This document shows positions 1 through 13,130 of a DNA stretch of 64,000 bases, one piece after another (the stretch's first letter is position 1; each line of letters opens with the position of its first letter). Below the pieces are notes generated by a model. The model did not search any database. It saw only the letters and a program-made list of their open reading frames with translations, and had not been told where the DNA came from. The position numbers and the translations under genes are program-made. This DNA comes from Atherix ibis (Eukaryota > Arthropoda > Insecta > Diptera > Athericidae), in NCBI GenBank assembly GCA_958298945.1, contig OY282608.1, forward strand, positions 74,758,806 to 74,822,805. The letters run 5' to 3'.

Positions 1-1320
1 AAGAAGCCAACAAATGAACAAACAAACAAACCAACAAACCTACAAACCAACAAACCAACAAACGAACAAACCAACAAACCAACAAACCAACAAACCAAGT
101 AACCAACAAACTAACAAACTAACAAACTAACAAGCCAATAAACCAACAAGCCAACAAACCAACAAACCAACAAACCAGCAAACCAACAAACCAACAAACC
201 AACAAGCCAACAAACCAACAAACCAACAAACCAAAAAACCAACAAACGAACAAACCAACAAACCAACAAACCAACAAACCAACAAACCAACAAACCAACA
301 AACGAACAAACCAATAAACCAACAAGCCAACAAGCCAACAAACCAACAAGCCAACAAACGAACAAACCAATAAACAAACAAACCAACAAACCAACAAACC
401 AACAAACCAACAAACCAACAAACCAACAAACCAACAAGCCAACAAGCCAACAAACCAACAAACCAACAAACGAACAAACGAACAAACCAACAAACGAACA
501 AACCAACAAACGAACAAACCAACAAACGAACAAACAAACAAACCAACAAACCAACAAACCAACAAGCCAACAAACCAACAAACCAACGAACCAATAAACC
601 AACAAACCAACAAGCCAACAAGCCAAAAAACCAACAAGCCAACAAACGAACAAACCACCAAACCAACAAACCAACAAACCAACAAACCAACAAACCAACA
701 AGCCAACAAACCAACAAACCAACAAGCCAACAAGCCAACAAACCAACAAACGAACAAACGAACAAACGAACAAACGAACAAACCAACAAACGAACAAACC
801 AACAAACGAACAAACAAACAAACCAACAAACCAACAAACCAACAAACCAACAAACCAACAAACCAACAAACGAACAAACCAATAAACCAACAAGCCAACA
901 AGCCAACAAACCAACAAGCCAACAAACGAACAAACCAATAAACAAACAAACCAACAAACAAACAAACCAACAAACCAACAAACCAACAAACCAACAAACC
1001 AACAAGCCAACAAGCCAACAAACCAACAAACGAACAAACGAACAAACGAACAAACGAACAAACCAACAAACGAACAAACCAACAAACGAACAAACAAACA
1101 AACCAACAAACCAACAAACCAACAAGCCAACAAACCAACAAACCAACGAACCAATAAACCAACAAACCAACAAGCCAACAAGCCAAAAAACCAACAAGCC
1201 AACAAACGAACAAACCACCAAACCAACAAACCAACAAACCAACAAACCAACAAACCAACAAGCCAACGAACCAACAAACCAACAAACCAACAAACCAACA
1301 AGCCAACAATCCAACAAACC
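1..1320 (+). repeat. HOR family 1, copy 1 (1,320 bp)
   Basis: I set the phase at the marker AAGAAGCCAACAAATGAAC, which recurs at 1, 1,321, 2,425, 4,625 and 5,729. This copy is 165 octamers long, 216 bp (27 octamers) longer than the 1,104-bp basic form. Its two CCACC-marked units at 655 and 1,215 are 560 bp apart, against 352 bp in the basic copy. It also has a slightly different CTAACAAA cluster near 110-130 from the one near 1,430. Whether the copy begins before the window cannot be known. Confidence 0.85.
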
Positions 1321-2424
1321 AAGAAGCCAACAAATGAACAAACAAACAAACCAACAAACCTACAAACCAACAAACCAACAAACGAACAAACCAACAAACC
1401 AACAAACCAACAAACCAAGTAACCAACAAACTAACAAACCAACAAACTAACAAGCCAATAAACCAACAAGCCAACAAACCAACAAACCAACAAACCAGCA
1501 AACCAACAAACCAACAAACCAACAAGCCAACAAACCAACAAACCAACAAACCAAAAAACCAACAAACGAACAAACCAACAAACCAACAAACCAACAAACC
1601 AACAAACCAACAAACCAACAAACGAACAAACCAATAAACCAACAAGCCAACAAGCCAACAAACCAACAAGCCAACAAACGAACAAACCAATAAACAAACA
1701 AACCAACAAACCAACAAACCAACAAACCAACAAACCAACAAACCAACAAACCAACAAGCCAACAAGCCAACAAACCAACAAACGAACAAACGAACAAACG
1801 AACAAACGAACAAACCAACAAACGAACAAACCAACAAACGAACAAACAAACAAACCAACAAACCAACAAACCAACAAGCCAACAAACCAACAAACCAACG
1901 AACCAATAAACCAACAAACCAACAAGCCAACAAGCCAAAAAACCAACAAGCCAACAAACGAACAAACCACCAAACCAACAAACCAACAAACCAACAAGCC
2001 AACAAGCCAACAAACCAACAAGCCAACAAACGAACAAACCAATAAACAAACAAACCAACAAACCAACAAACCAACAAACCAACAAACCAACAAACCAACA
2101 AACCAACAAGCCAACAAGCCAACAAACCAACAAACGAACAAACGAACAAACGAACAAACGAACAAACCAACAAACGAACAAACCAACAAACGAACAAACA
2201 AACAAACCAACAAACCAACAAACCAACAAGCCAACAAACCAACAAACCAACGAACCAATAAACCAACAAACCAACAAGCCAACAAGCCAAAAAACCAACA
2301 AGCCAACAAACGAACAAACCACCAAACCAACAAACCAACAAACCAACAAACCAACAAACCAACAAGCCAACGAACCAACAAACCAACAAACCAACAAACC
2401 AACAAGCCAACAATCCAACAAACC
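1321..2424 (+). repeat. HOR family 1, copy 2 (1,104 bp, basic form)
   Basis: This copy is 138 octamers long and begins with the same variant series as position 1. The CCACC-bearing units lie 646 and 998 bp into the copy (1,967 and 2,319). It contains a run of four consecutive CGAACAAA-type units, a feature shared by the other copies. Compared with the copy at 4,625-5,728 I found only one substitution, C at 1,456 against A at 4,760. Confidence 0.9.
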
Positions 2425-4624
2425 AAGAAGCCAACAAATGAACAAACAAACAAACCAACAAACCTACAAACCAACAAACCAACAAACGAACAAACCAACA
2501 AACCAACAAACCAACAAACCAAGTAACCAACAAACTAACAAACCAACAAACTAACAAGCCAATAAACCAACAAGCCAACAAACCAACAAACCAACAAACC
2601 AGCAAACCAACAAACCAACAAACCAACAAGCCAACAAACCAACAAACCAACAAACCAAAAAACCAACAAACGAACAAACCAACAAACCAACAAACCAACA
2701 AACCAACAAACCAACAAACCAACAAACGAACAAACCAATAAACCAACAAGCCAACAAGCCAACAAACCAACAAGCCAACGAACGAACAAACCAATAAACA
2801 AACAAACCAACAAACCAACAAACCAACAAACCAACAAACCAACAAACCAACAAACCAACAAGCCAACAAGCCAACAAACCAACAAACGAACAAACGAACA
2901 AACGAACAAACGAACAAACCAACAAACGAACAAACCAACAAACGAACAAACAAACAAACCAACAAACCAACAAACCAACAAGCCAACAAACCAACAAACC
3001 AACGAACCAATAAACCAACAAACCAACAAGCCAACAAGCCAAAAAACCAACAAGCCAACAAACGAACAAACCACCAAACCAACAAACCAACAAACCAACA
3101 AACCAACAAACCAACAAGCCAACGAACCAACAAACCAACAAACCAACAAACGAACAAACCAATAAACCAACAAGCCAACAAGCCAACAAACCAACAAGCC
3201 AACAAACGAACAAACCACCAAACCAACAAACCAACAAACCAACAAACCAACAAACCAACAAACCAACAAACCAACAAACCAACAAACCAACAAACGAACA
3301 AACCAATAAACCAACAAGCCAACAAGCCAACAAACCAACAAGCCAACAAACGAACAAACCAATAAACAAACAAACCAACAAACCAACAAACCAACAAACC
3401 AACAAACCAACAAACCAACAAACCAACAAGCCAACAAGCCAACAAACCAACAAACGAACAAACGAACAAACGAACAAACGAACAAACCAACAAACGAACA
3501 AACCAACAAACGAACAAACAAACAAACCAACAAACCAACAAACCAACAAGCCAACAAACCAACAAACCAACGAACCAATAAACCAACAAACCAACAAGCC
3601 AACAAGCCAAAAAACCAACAAGCCAACAAACGAACAAACCACCAAACCAACAAACCAACAAACCAACAAACCAACAAACCAACAAGCCAACGAACCAACA
3701 AACCAACAAACCAACAAACCAACAAACCAACAAACCAACAAGCCAACAAGCCAACAAACCAACAAACGAACAAACGAACAAACGAACAAACGAACAAACC
3801 AACAAACGAACAAACCAACAAACGAACAAACAAACAAACCAACAAACCAACAAACCAACAAGCCAACAAACCAACAAACCAACGAACCAATAAACCAACA
3901 AACCAACAAGCCAACAAGCCAAAAAACCAACAAGCCAACAAACGAACAAACCACCAAACCAACAAACCAACAAACCAACAAACCAACAAACCAACAAGCC
4001 AACGAACCAACAAACCAACAAACCAACAAACGAACAAACCAATAAACCAACAAGCCAACAAGCCAACAAACCAACAAGCCAACAAACGAACAAACCACCA
4101 AACCAACAAACCAACAAACCAACAAACCAACAAACCAACAAACCAACAAACCAACAAACCAACAAACCAACAAACGAACAAACCAATAAACCAACAAGCC
4201 AACAAGCCAACAAACCAACAAGCCAACAAACGAACAAACCAATAAACAAACAAACCAACAAACCAACAAACCAACAAACCAACAAACCAACAAACCAACA
4301 AACCAACAAGCCAACAAGCCAACAAACCAACAAACGAACAAACGAACAAACGAACAAACGAACAAACCAACAAACGAACAAACCAACAAACGAACAAACA
4401 AACAAACCAACAAACCAACAAACCAACAAGCCAACAAACCAACAAACCAACGAACCAATAAACCAACAAACCAACAAGCCAACAAGCCAAAAAACCAACA
4501 AGCCAACAAACGAACAAACCACCAAACCAACAAACCAACAAACCAACAAACCAACAAACCAACAAGCCAACGAACCAACAAACCAACAAACCAACAAACC
4601 AACAAGCCAACAATCCAACAAACC
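2425..4624 (+). repeat. HOR family 1, copy 3, expanded (2,200 bp)
   Basis: This copy is 275 octamers long. CCACC-marked units lie at 3,071, 3,215, 3,639, 3,951, 4,095 and 4,519; the second three sit exactly 880 bp after the first three. The copy therefore carries an internal tandem duplication of 880 bp (110 octamers), roughly 2,841-3,720 and 3,721-4,600. 2,200 equals 1,320 plus 880, which suggests this copy arose from a 1,320-bp-type copy by unequal exchange or slippage. Confidence 0.88.
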
Positions 4625-5728
4625 AAGAAGCCAACAAATGAACAAACAAACAAACCAACAAACCTACAAACCAACAAACCAACAAACGAACAAACCAACA
4701 AACCAACAAACCAACAAACCAAGTAACCAACAAACTAACAAACCAACAAACTAACAAGCAAATAAACCAACAAGCCAACAAACCAACAAACCAACAAACC
4801 AGCAAACCAACAAACCAACAAACCAACAAGCCAACAAACCAACAAACCAACAAACCAAAAAACCAACAAACGAACAAACCAACAAACCAACAAACCAACA
4901 AACCAACAAACCAACAAACCAACAAACGAACAAACCAATAAACCAACAAGCCAACAAGCCAACAAACCAACAAGCCAACAAACGAACAAACCAATAAACA
5001 AACAAACCAACAAACCAACAAACCAACAAACCAACAAACCAACAAACCAACAAACCAACAAGCCAACAAGCCAACAAACCAACAAACGAACAAACGAACA
5101 AACGAACAAACGAACAAACCAACAAACGAACAAACCAACAAACGAACAAACAAACAAACCAACAAACCAACAAACCAACAAGCCAACAAACCAACAAACC
5201 AACGAACCAATAAACCAACAAACCAACAAGCCAACAAGCCAAAAAACCAACAAGCCAACAAACGAACAAACCACCAAACCAACAAACCAACAAACCAACA
5301 AGCCAACAAGCCAACAAACCAACAAGCCAACAAACGAACAAACCAATAAACAAACAAACCAACAAACCAACAAACCAACAAACCAACAAACCAACAAACC
5401 AACAAACCAACAAGCCAACAAGCCAACAAACCAACAAACGAACAAACGAACAAACGAACAAACGAACAAACCAACAAACGAACAAACCAACAAACGAACA
5501 AACAAACAAACCAACAAACCAACAAACCAACAAGCCAACAAACCAACAAACCAACGAACCAATAAACCAACAAACCAACAAGCCAACAAGCCAAAAAACC
5601 AACAAGCCAACAAACGAACAAACCACCAAACCAACAAACCAACAAACCAACAAACCAACAAACCAACAAGCCAACGAACCAACAAACCAACAAACCAACA
5701 AACCAACAAGCCAACAATCCAACAAACC
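4625..5728 (+). repeat. HOR family 1, copy 4 (1,104 bp, basic form)
   Basis: Same length and variant order as the copy at 1,321-2,424, with CCACC marks at 5,271 and 5,623 (646 and 998 bp into the copy). The only difference I could find is A at 4,760 in place of C, giving AAGCAAATAAACC. Two copies 3.3 kb apart that differ by about one base in 1.1 kb imply very recent copying or strong homogenisation. Confidence 0.9.
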
Positions 5729-6455
5729 AAGAAGCCAACAAATGAACAAACAAACAAACCAACAAACCTACAAACCAACAAACCAACAAACGAACAAACC
5801 AACAAACCAACAAACCAACAAACCAAGTAACCAACAAACTAACAAACCAACAAACTAACAAGCCAATAAACCAACAAGCCAACAAACCAACAAACCAACA
5901 AACCAGCAAACCAACAAACCAACAAACCAACAAGCCAACAAACCAACAAACCAACAAACCAAAAAACCAACAAACGAACAAACCAACAAACCAACAAACC
6001 AACAAACCAACAAACCAACAAACCAACAAACGAACAAACCAATAAACCAACAAGCCAACAAGCCAACAAACCAACAAGCCAACAAACGAACAAACCAATA
6101 AACAAACAAACCAACAAACCAACAAACCAACAAACCAACAAACCAACAAACCAACAAACCAACAAGCCAACAAGCCAACAAACCAACAAACGAACAAACG
6201 AACAAACGAACAAACGAACAAACCAACAAACGAACAAACCAACAAACGAACAAACAAACAAACCAACAAACCAACAAACCAACAAGCCAACAAACCAACA
6301 AACCAACGAACCAATAAACCAACAAACCAACAAGCCAACAAGCCAAAAAACCAACAAGCCAACAAACGAACAAACCACCAAACCAACAAACCAACAAACC
6401 AACAAACCAACAAACCAACAAGCCAACGAACCAACAAACCAACAAACCAACAAAC
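5729..6455 (+). repeat. HOR family 1, copy 5 (partial, end of family)
   Basis: Starts like the other copies and follows them to the CCACC mark at 6,375 (646 bp in). It then continues with the sequence that in complete copies follows the second CCACC mark, so one 352-bp internal segment is missing. From about 6,455 the order of variants no longer matches family 1; this is taken as the edge of the family. Confidence 0.8.
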
Positions 6456-6864
6456 CAACAAACAAACAAACCAACAAACAAACAAACCAAAAAACCAACA
6501 AGCCAACAAGCCAACAAACCAACAAGCCAACAAACCAACAAACAAACAAACCAACAAACGAACAAACCAACAATCCAACAAACCAACAAGCCAACAAACG
6601 AACAAACCAACAAACCAACAAATCAAGAAACCAACAAACCAACAAGTCAACAAACGAACAAACCAACAAACCAACAAACCAACAAACCAAGAAACCAACA
6701 AACACACAAACCAACAAACCGACAAGCCAACAAGCCAACAAAATAACAAACGAACAAACCAACAAACGAACAAACCAAAAAACCAACAAACCAACAAGCC
6801 AACAAACCAACAAACGAACAAACGAACAAGCTAACAAACCAACAAACCAACAAACGAACAAACC

Positions 6865-6990
6865 AAGACACCAAGAAACCAAGAAACCAACAAACCAACA
6901 AGCCAACAAACCAAAAAACCAACAAACCAACAAGCCAACAAACCAACAAACGAACAAACCAGCAAACGAACAAACCAACAAATCATCAAA
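6865..6990 (+). repeat. ~120-bp recurring module (first of six)
   Basis: A unit with AAGACACCAAGAAACC at 6,865 is followed 118 bp later by TCATC at 6,983. The same pair recurs at 10,718/10,852, 14,294/14,412, 16,462/16,579, 17,644/17,762 and 20,435/20,552, with spacings of 115-134 bp. In most copies TCATC is followed by CAAACC and a CCGACAAG unit. A seventh AAGACACC at 10,534 lacks the TCATC partner. This is the most widely dispersed recognisable sub-block of the 6.5-22 kb region. Confidence 0.8.
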
Positions 6991-7385
6991 CCAACAAATC
7001 GACAAGCCAACAAACCAACAAACCAACAAACCAACAAACCAACAAACCAACAAACCAACAAACCAACAAGCCAACAAACGAACAAACCAACAAACCAACA
7101 AACCAACAAACCAACAAACCAACAAACCAACAAACCGACAAGCCAACAAGCCAACAAACCAACAAACGAACAAACCAATAAACGAACCAACCAACAAACC
7201 AACAAACCAACAAACCAACAAGCCAACAAACCAACAAACCAACAGACGAACAAACGGACAAACCAACAAACCAACACACAAACAAACAAACAAACCACAA
7301 ACCAACAAACCAACAAACCAACAAGCCAACAAGCCAAAAAAAACCAACAAACCAACAAACGAACAAACCAACAAACCAACAAACA

Positions 7386-7616
7386 AACAAACCAACAAAC
7401 CAACAAACCAACAAACCAACAAACCAACAAACCAACAAACCAACAAACCAACAAACCAACAAACCAACAAACCAACAAACCAACAAACCAACAAACCAAC
7501 AAACCAACAAACCAACAAACCAACAAACCAACAAACCAACAAACCAACAAACCAACAAACCAACAAACCAACAAACCAACAAACCAACAAACCAACAAAC
7601 CAACAAACCAACAAAC
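7386..7616 (+). repeat. Perfect octamer run, 231 bp
   Basis: About 29 consecutive units show no substitution from CCAACAAA, bounded by a substituted A at 7,385 and a G at 7,617. Shorter perfect runs occur at about 8,602-8,742, 9,746-9,884 and 11,715-11,867. Confidence 0.9.
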
Positions 7617-8180
7617 GTACAAACCAACAAACCAACAAACCAACAAACCAACAGACAAACAAACCAACAAACGAACAAACCAAAAAACCAACAAACCAAC
7701 AAACGAACAAACCAACAAACCAACAAACCAACAAGCCAACAAACGAACAAACCAACAAACCAACAAACCAACAAAAAAATAAACCAACGAACCAACAAAC
7801 CAACTAACCAACAAACAAATAAACCAACAAACCAACAAACCAACAAACAAACAAACCAACAAACCAACAAGCCAACAAGCCAAAAAACCAACAAGCCAAC
7901 AAACGAACAAACCACCAAACCAACAAACCAACAAACCAACAAACCAACAAGCCAACGAACCAACAAACCAACAAACAAATAAACCAACAAACCAACAAAC
8001 CAACCAACCAACATACAAATAAGCCAACAAACCAACAAACCAACAAACAAACAAACCAACAAACAAACAAACCAAAAAACCAACAAGCCAACAAGCCAAC
8101 AAACCAACAAGCCAACAAACCAACAAACAAACAAACCAACAAACGAACAAACCAACAAACCAACAAACCAACAAACCAAC

Positions 8181-10460
8181 AAGCCAACAAACGAACAAAC
8201 CACAAACCAACAAACCAACAAACCAACAAACGAACAAACCAACAAACCAACAAACCAACAAACCAAGAAACCAACAAACACACAAACCAACAAACCGATA
8301 AGCCAACAAGCCAACAAACCAACAAACGAACAAACCAACAAACGAACAAACCAAAAAACCAACAAACCAACAAACCAACAAACCAACAAACCAACAAACC
8401 AACAAACCAACAAGCCAACAAACGAACAAACCAACAAACCAACAAACCAACAAACCAAGAAACCAACAAACACACAAACCAACAAACCGATAAGCCAACA
8501 AGCCAACAAACCAACAAACGAACAAACCAACAAACGAACAAACCAAAAAACCAACAAACCAACAAACCAACAAACCAACAAACCAACAAACGAACAAACC
8601 ACAAACCAACAAACCAACAAACCAACAAACCAACAAACCAACAAACCAACAAACCAACAAACCAACAAACCAACAAACCAACAAACCAACAAACCAACAA
8701 ACCAACAAACCAACAAACCAACAAACCAACAAACCAACAAACGAACAAACGAACAAACCAACAAACCAACAAACCAACAAACCAACAAACCAACAATCCA
8801 ACAAACCAACAAACCAACAAACGAACAAACGAACAAACGAACAAACCAACAAACAAACAAACCAACAAACGAACAAACCAACAAACCAACAAACCAACAA
8901 GCCAACAAACGAACAAACCAACAAACCAACAAACCAAGAAACCAACAAACCAACAAGCCAACAAACGAACAAACCAGCAAACCAACAAACCAAGAAACCA
9001 ACAAACCAACAAACCAACAAACAAACAAGCCAACAAGCCAATAAACCAACAAACGAACAAACCAACAAACCAATAAACCAACAAACGAACGAACCAACAA
9101 ACCAACAAACCAACAAACAAAGAAACGAACAAACCAACAAACCAACAAACCAACAAACCGACAAGCCAACAAGCCAACAAACCAACAAACGAACAAACCA
9201 ACAAACGAACAAACCAACAAACCAACAAACCAACAAACCAACAAGCCAACAAGCCAACAAGCCAACAAACCAACAAACGAACAAACCAACAAACGAACAA
9301 ACCAACAAACCAACAAACCAACAAACCAACAAGCCAACAAACGAACAAACCACAAACCAACAAACCAACAAACCAACAAACGAACAAACCAACAAACCAA
9401 CAAACCAACAAACCAAGAAACCAACAAACACACAAACCAACAAACCGATAAGCCAACAAGCCAACAAACCAACAAACGAACAAACCAACAAACAAACAAA
9501 CCAAAAAACCAACAAACCAACAAACCAACAAACCAACAAACCAACAAACCAACAAGCCAACAAACGAACAAACCAACAAACCAACAAACCAACAAACCAA
9601 GAAACCAACAAACACATAAACCAACAAACCGATAAGCCAACAAGCCAACAAACCAACAAACGAACAAACCAACAAACGAACAAACCAAAAAACCAACAAA
9701 CCAACAAACCAACAAACCAACAAACCAACAAACGAACAAACCACAAACCAACAAACCAACAAACCAACAAACCAACAAACCAACAAACCAACAAACCAAC
9801 AAACCAACAAACCAACAAACCAACAAACCAACAAACCAACAAACCAACAAACCAACAAACCAACAAACCAACAAACCAACAAACGAACAAACGAACAAAC
9901 CAACAAACCAACAAACCAACAAACCAACAAACCAACAAACCAACAATCCAACAAACCAACAAACCAACAAACGAACAAACGAACAAACCAACAAACAAAC
10001 AAACCAACAAACGAACAAACCAACAAACCAACAAACCAACAATCCAACAAACGAACAAACCAACAAACCAACAAACCAAGAAACCAACAAACCAACAAGC
10101 CAACAAACGAACAAACCAGCAAACCAACAAACCAACAAACCAAGAAACCAACAAACCAACAAACCAACAAACCAACCAGCCAACAAGCCAATAAACCAAC
10201 AAACGAACAAACCAACAAACCAACAAACCAACAAACGAACGAACCAACAAACCAACAAACCAACAAACCAACAAACCAAGAAACGAACAAACCAACAAAC
10301 CAACAAACCAACAAACCGACAAGCCAACAAACCAACAAACGAACAAACCAACAAACGAACAAACCAACAAACCAACAAACCAACAAACCAACAAGCCAAC
10401 AAACCAACAAACCAACAAACGAACAAACGTACAAACCAACAAACAAACAAACCAACAAAC
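8181..10460 (+). repeat. Tandem duplication, offset ~1,150 bp
   Basis: Two adjacent similar blocks, about 8,181-9,330 and 9,331-10,460. Matching marks: CCACAAACC at 8,199 and 9,349; the ACACACAAACC unit near 8,278 and 9,428; a second one near 8,470 and 9,612 (there ACACATAAACC); CCACAAACC at 8,599 and 9,741; AATCC at 8,797 and 9,947. The offset alternates between 1,150 and 1,142 bp, showing gain or loss of single octamers. Related blocks recur near 12,318-13,100 and 18,690-19,330. Confidence 0.82.
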
Positions 10461-11044
10461 GAACAAACCCACAAACCAACAAACCAACAAATTAACAAGC
10501 CAACAAACCAACAAACCAACAAACGAACAAACCAAGACACCAAGAAACCAAGAAACCAACAAACCAACAAGCCAACAAACCAAAAAACCAACAAACGAAC
10601 AAACGTACAAACCAACAAACAAACAAACCAACAAACCAACAAACCAACAAGCCAACAAACCAACAAACGAACAAACCAACAAGCCAACAAACCAACAAAC
10701 CAACAAACGAACAAACCAAGACACCAAGAAACCAAGAAATCAAGAAACCAAGAAATTAACAAACCAACAAGCCAACAAACCAAAAAACCAACAAACCAAC
10801 AAGCCAACAAACCAACAAACGAACAAACCAACAAACGAACAAACCAACAAATCATCGAACCAACAAATCGACAAGCCAACAAACCAACAAACCAACAAAC
10901 CAACAAACCAACAAACCAACAAACCAACAAACCAACAAGCCAACAAACGAACAAACCAGCAAACCAACAAACCAACAAACGAACAAACCAACAAACGAAC
11001 AAACGAACAAACCAACAAACCAACAAACCAACAAACGAACAAAC
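10461..11044 (+). repeat. Irregular octamer region
   Basis: Octamer satellite with two AAGACACC units (10,534 and 10,718), one TCATC unit (10,852) and a rare AAATTAACAAGCC unit near 10,489. No gene or longer HOR is evident. Confidence 0.75.
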
Positions 11045-12199
11045 CAACAAACCAACAAACCAACAAACCAACAAACCAACAAACCAACAAACCAACAAAC
11101 CAACAAACCAACAAACCAACAAACCAACAAACCAACAAACCAACAAACGTACAAACCAACAAACCAACAAACCAACAAACCAACAAACCAACCAACAACC
11201 AAACCAACAAACGAACAAACGAACAAACCAACAAACCAACAAACAAACAAACCAACAAGCGAACAAACCAACAAACCAACAAACCAACAAGCCAACAAAC
11301 GAACAAACCAACAAACCAACAAAAAAATAAACCAACGAACCAACAAACCAACAAACCAACAAACAAATAAACCAACAAACCAACAAACCAACAAACTAAC
11401 AAACCAACAAACCAACAAGCCAACAAGCCAAAAAACCAACAAGCCAACAAACAAACAAACCAACAAACGAACAAACCAACAAACCAACAAACCAACAAAC
11501 CAACAAACCAACAAACCAACAAGCCAACAAACCAACAAACCAACAGACGAACAAACCAACAAACCAACAAACCAACAAACAAACAAACGAACAAACCACA
11601 AACCAACAAACCAACAAACCAACAAGCCAACAAGCCAAAAAACCAACAAACCAACAAACCAACAAACCAACAAACGAACAAACCAGCAAACCAACAAACA
11701 AACAAACCAACTATCCAACAAACCAACAAACCAACAAACCAACAAACCAACAAACCAACAAACCAACAAACCAACAAACCAACAAACCAACAAACCAACA
11801 AACCAACAAACCAACAAACCAACAAACCAACAAACCAACAAACCAACAAACCAACAAACCAACAAACGTACAAACCAACAAACCAACAAACCAACAAACC
11901 AACAAACCAACCAACAACCAAACCAACAAACGAACAAACGAACAAACCAACAAACCAACAAACAAACAAACCAACAAGCGAACAAACCAACAAACCAACA
12001 AACCAACAAGCCAACAAACGAACAAACCAACAAACCAACAAAAAAATAAACCAACGAACCAACAAACCAACAAACCAACAAACAAATAAACCAACAAACC
12101 AACAAACCAACAAACTAACAAACCAACAAACCAACAAGCCAACAAGCCAAAAAACCAACAAGCCAACAAACAAACAAACCAACAAACGAACAAACCAAC
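11045..12199 (+). repeat. Repeated block pair, offset 719 bp
   Basis: The block at 11,045-11,480 is repeated at 11,764-12,199. Shared rare marks are ACGTACAAACC (G at 11,149 and 11,868), ACCAACAACC (11,191 and 11,910), the seven-A unit before TAAACC and the CTAACAAACC unit (11,396 and 12,115). The offset is 719 bp, one base short of 90 octamers, so the two blocks are out of octamer register by one. Homology ends just after 11,480 and 12,199. Confidence 0.82.
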
Positions 12200-13130
12200 A
12201 AAACAACAAGCCAACAAACGAACAAACCAACAAACCAACAAATCAATAAACCAACAAACCAACAAACCAACAAGCCAACAAACGAACAAACCGACAAACC
12301 AACAAACCAACAAACCAAGAAACCAACAAACACACAAACCAACAAACCGACAAGCCAACAAGCCAACAAACCAACAAACGAACAAACCAACAAACGAACA
12401 AACCTAAAAACCAACAAACCAACAAACCAACAAACCAACAAACCAACAAACGAACAAACCACAAACCAACAAACCAACAAACCAACAAACCAACAAACCA
12501 ACAAACCAACAAACCAACAAACCCACAAACCAACAAACCAACAAACCAACAAACGAACAAACGAACAAGCCAACAAACCAACAAACCAACAAACCAACAA
12601 ACCAACATACCAACAAACCAACAAATAAACAAAACAACAAACGAACAAACGAACAAACCAACAAACAAACAAACCAACAAACGAACAAACCAACAAACCA
12701 ACAAACCAACAAGCCAACAAACGAACAAACCAACAAACCAACAAACCAAGAAACCAACAAACCAACAAGCCAACAAACGAACAAACCAGCAAACCAACAA
12801 ACGAAGAAACCAACAAACCAACAAACCAACAAACCAACAAGTCAACAAGCCAATAAACCAACAAACGAACAAACCAACAAACCAACAAACCAACAAACGA
12901 ACGAACCAACAAACCAACAAACCAACAAACCAACAAACCAACAAACGAACAAACGAACAAACCAACAAACCAACAAACCAACAAACGAACAAACCAACAA
13001 ACCAACAAACCAACAAACCAACAAACCAACAAACCAACAAACCAACAAACCAACAAACCAATAAACCAACAAACGAACAAACGAACAAACGAACAAACCA
13101 ACAAACCAACAAACCAACAAACCAACAAAT
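12200..13130 (+). repeat. Third, diverged copy of the 8.2-10.4 kb block
   Basis: The variant order resembles the duplicated block at 8.2-10.4 kb: AAGAAACC then ACACACAAACC near 12,320-12,340, CCACAAACC near 12,459, an AACATACC unit near 12,605 and a CCAGCAAACC unit near 12,787. It also has private variants such as ACCCACAAACC near 12,521. Confidence 0.65.

Larger units (their letters stand above)
6456..8180 (+). repeat. Irregular octamer region
   Basis: Octamer satellite without a clear local HOR. It holds the first copy of the AAGACACC/TCATC module (6,865-6,990), the long perfect run at 7,386-7,616, an eight-A tract near 7,335, and a short AAAAAAATAAACC unit near 7,773. I see nothing gene-like. 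Confidence 0.8.
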
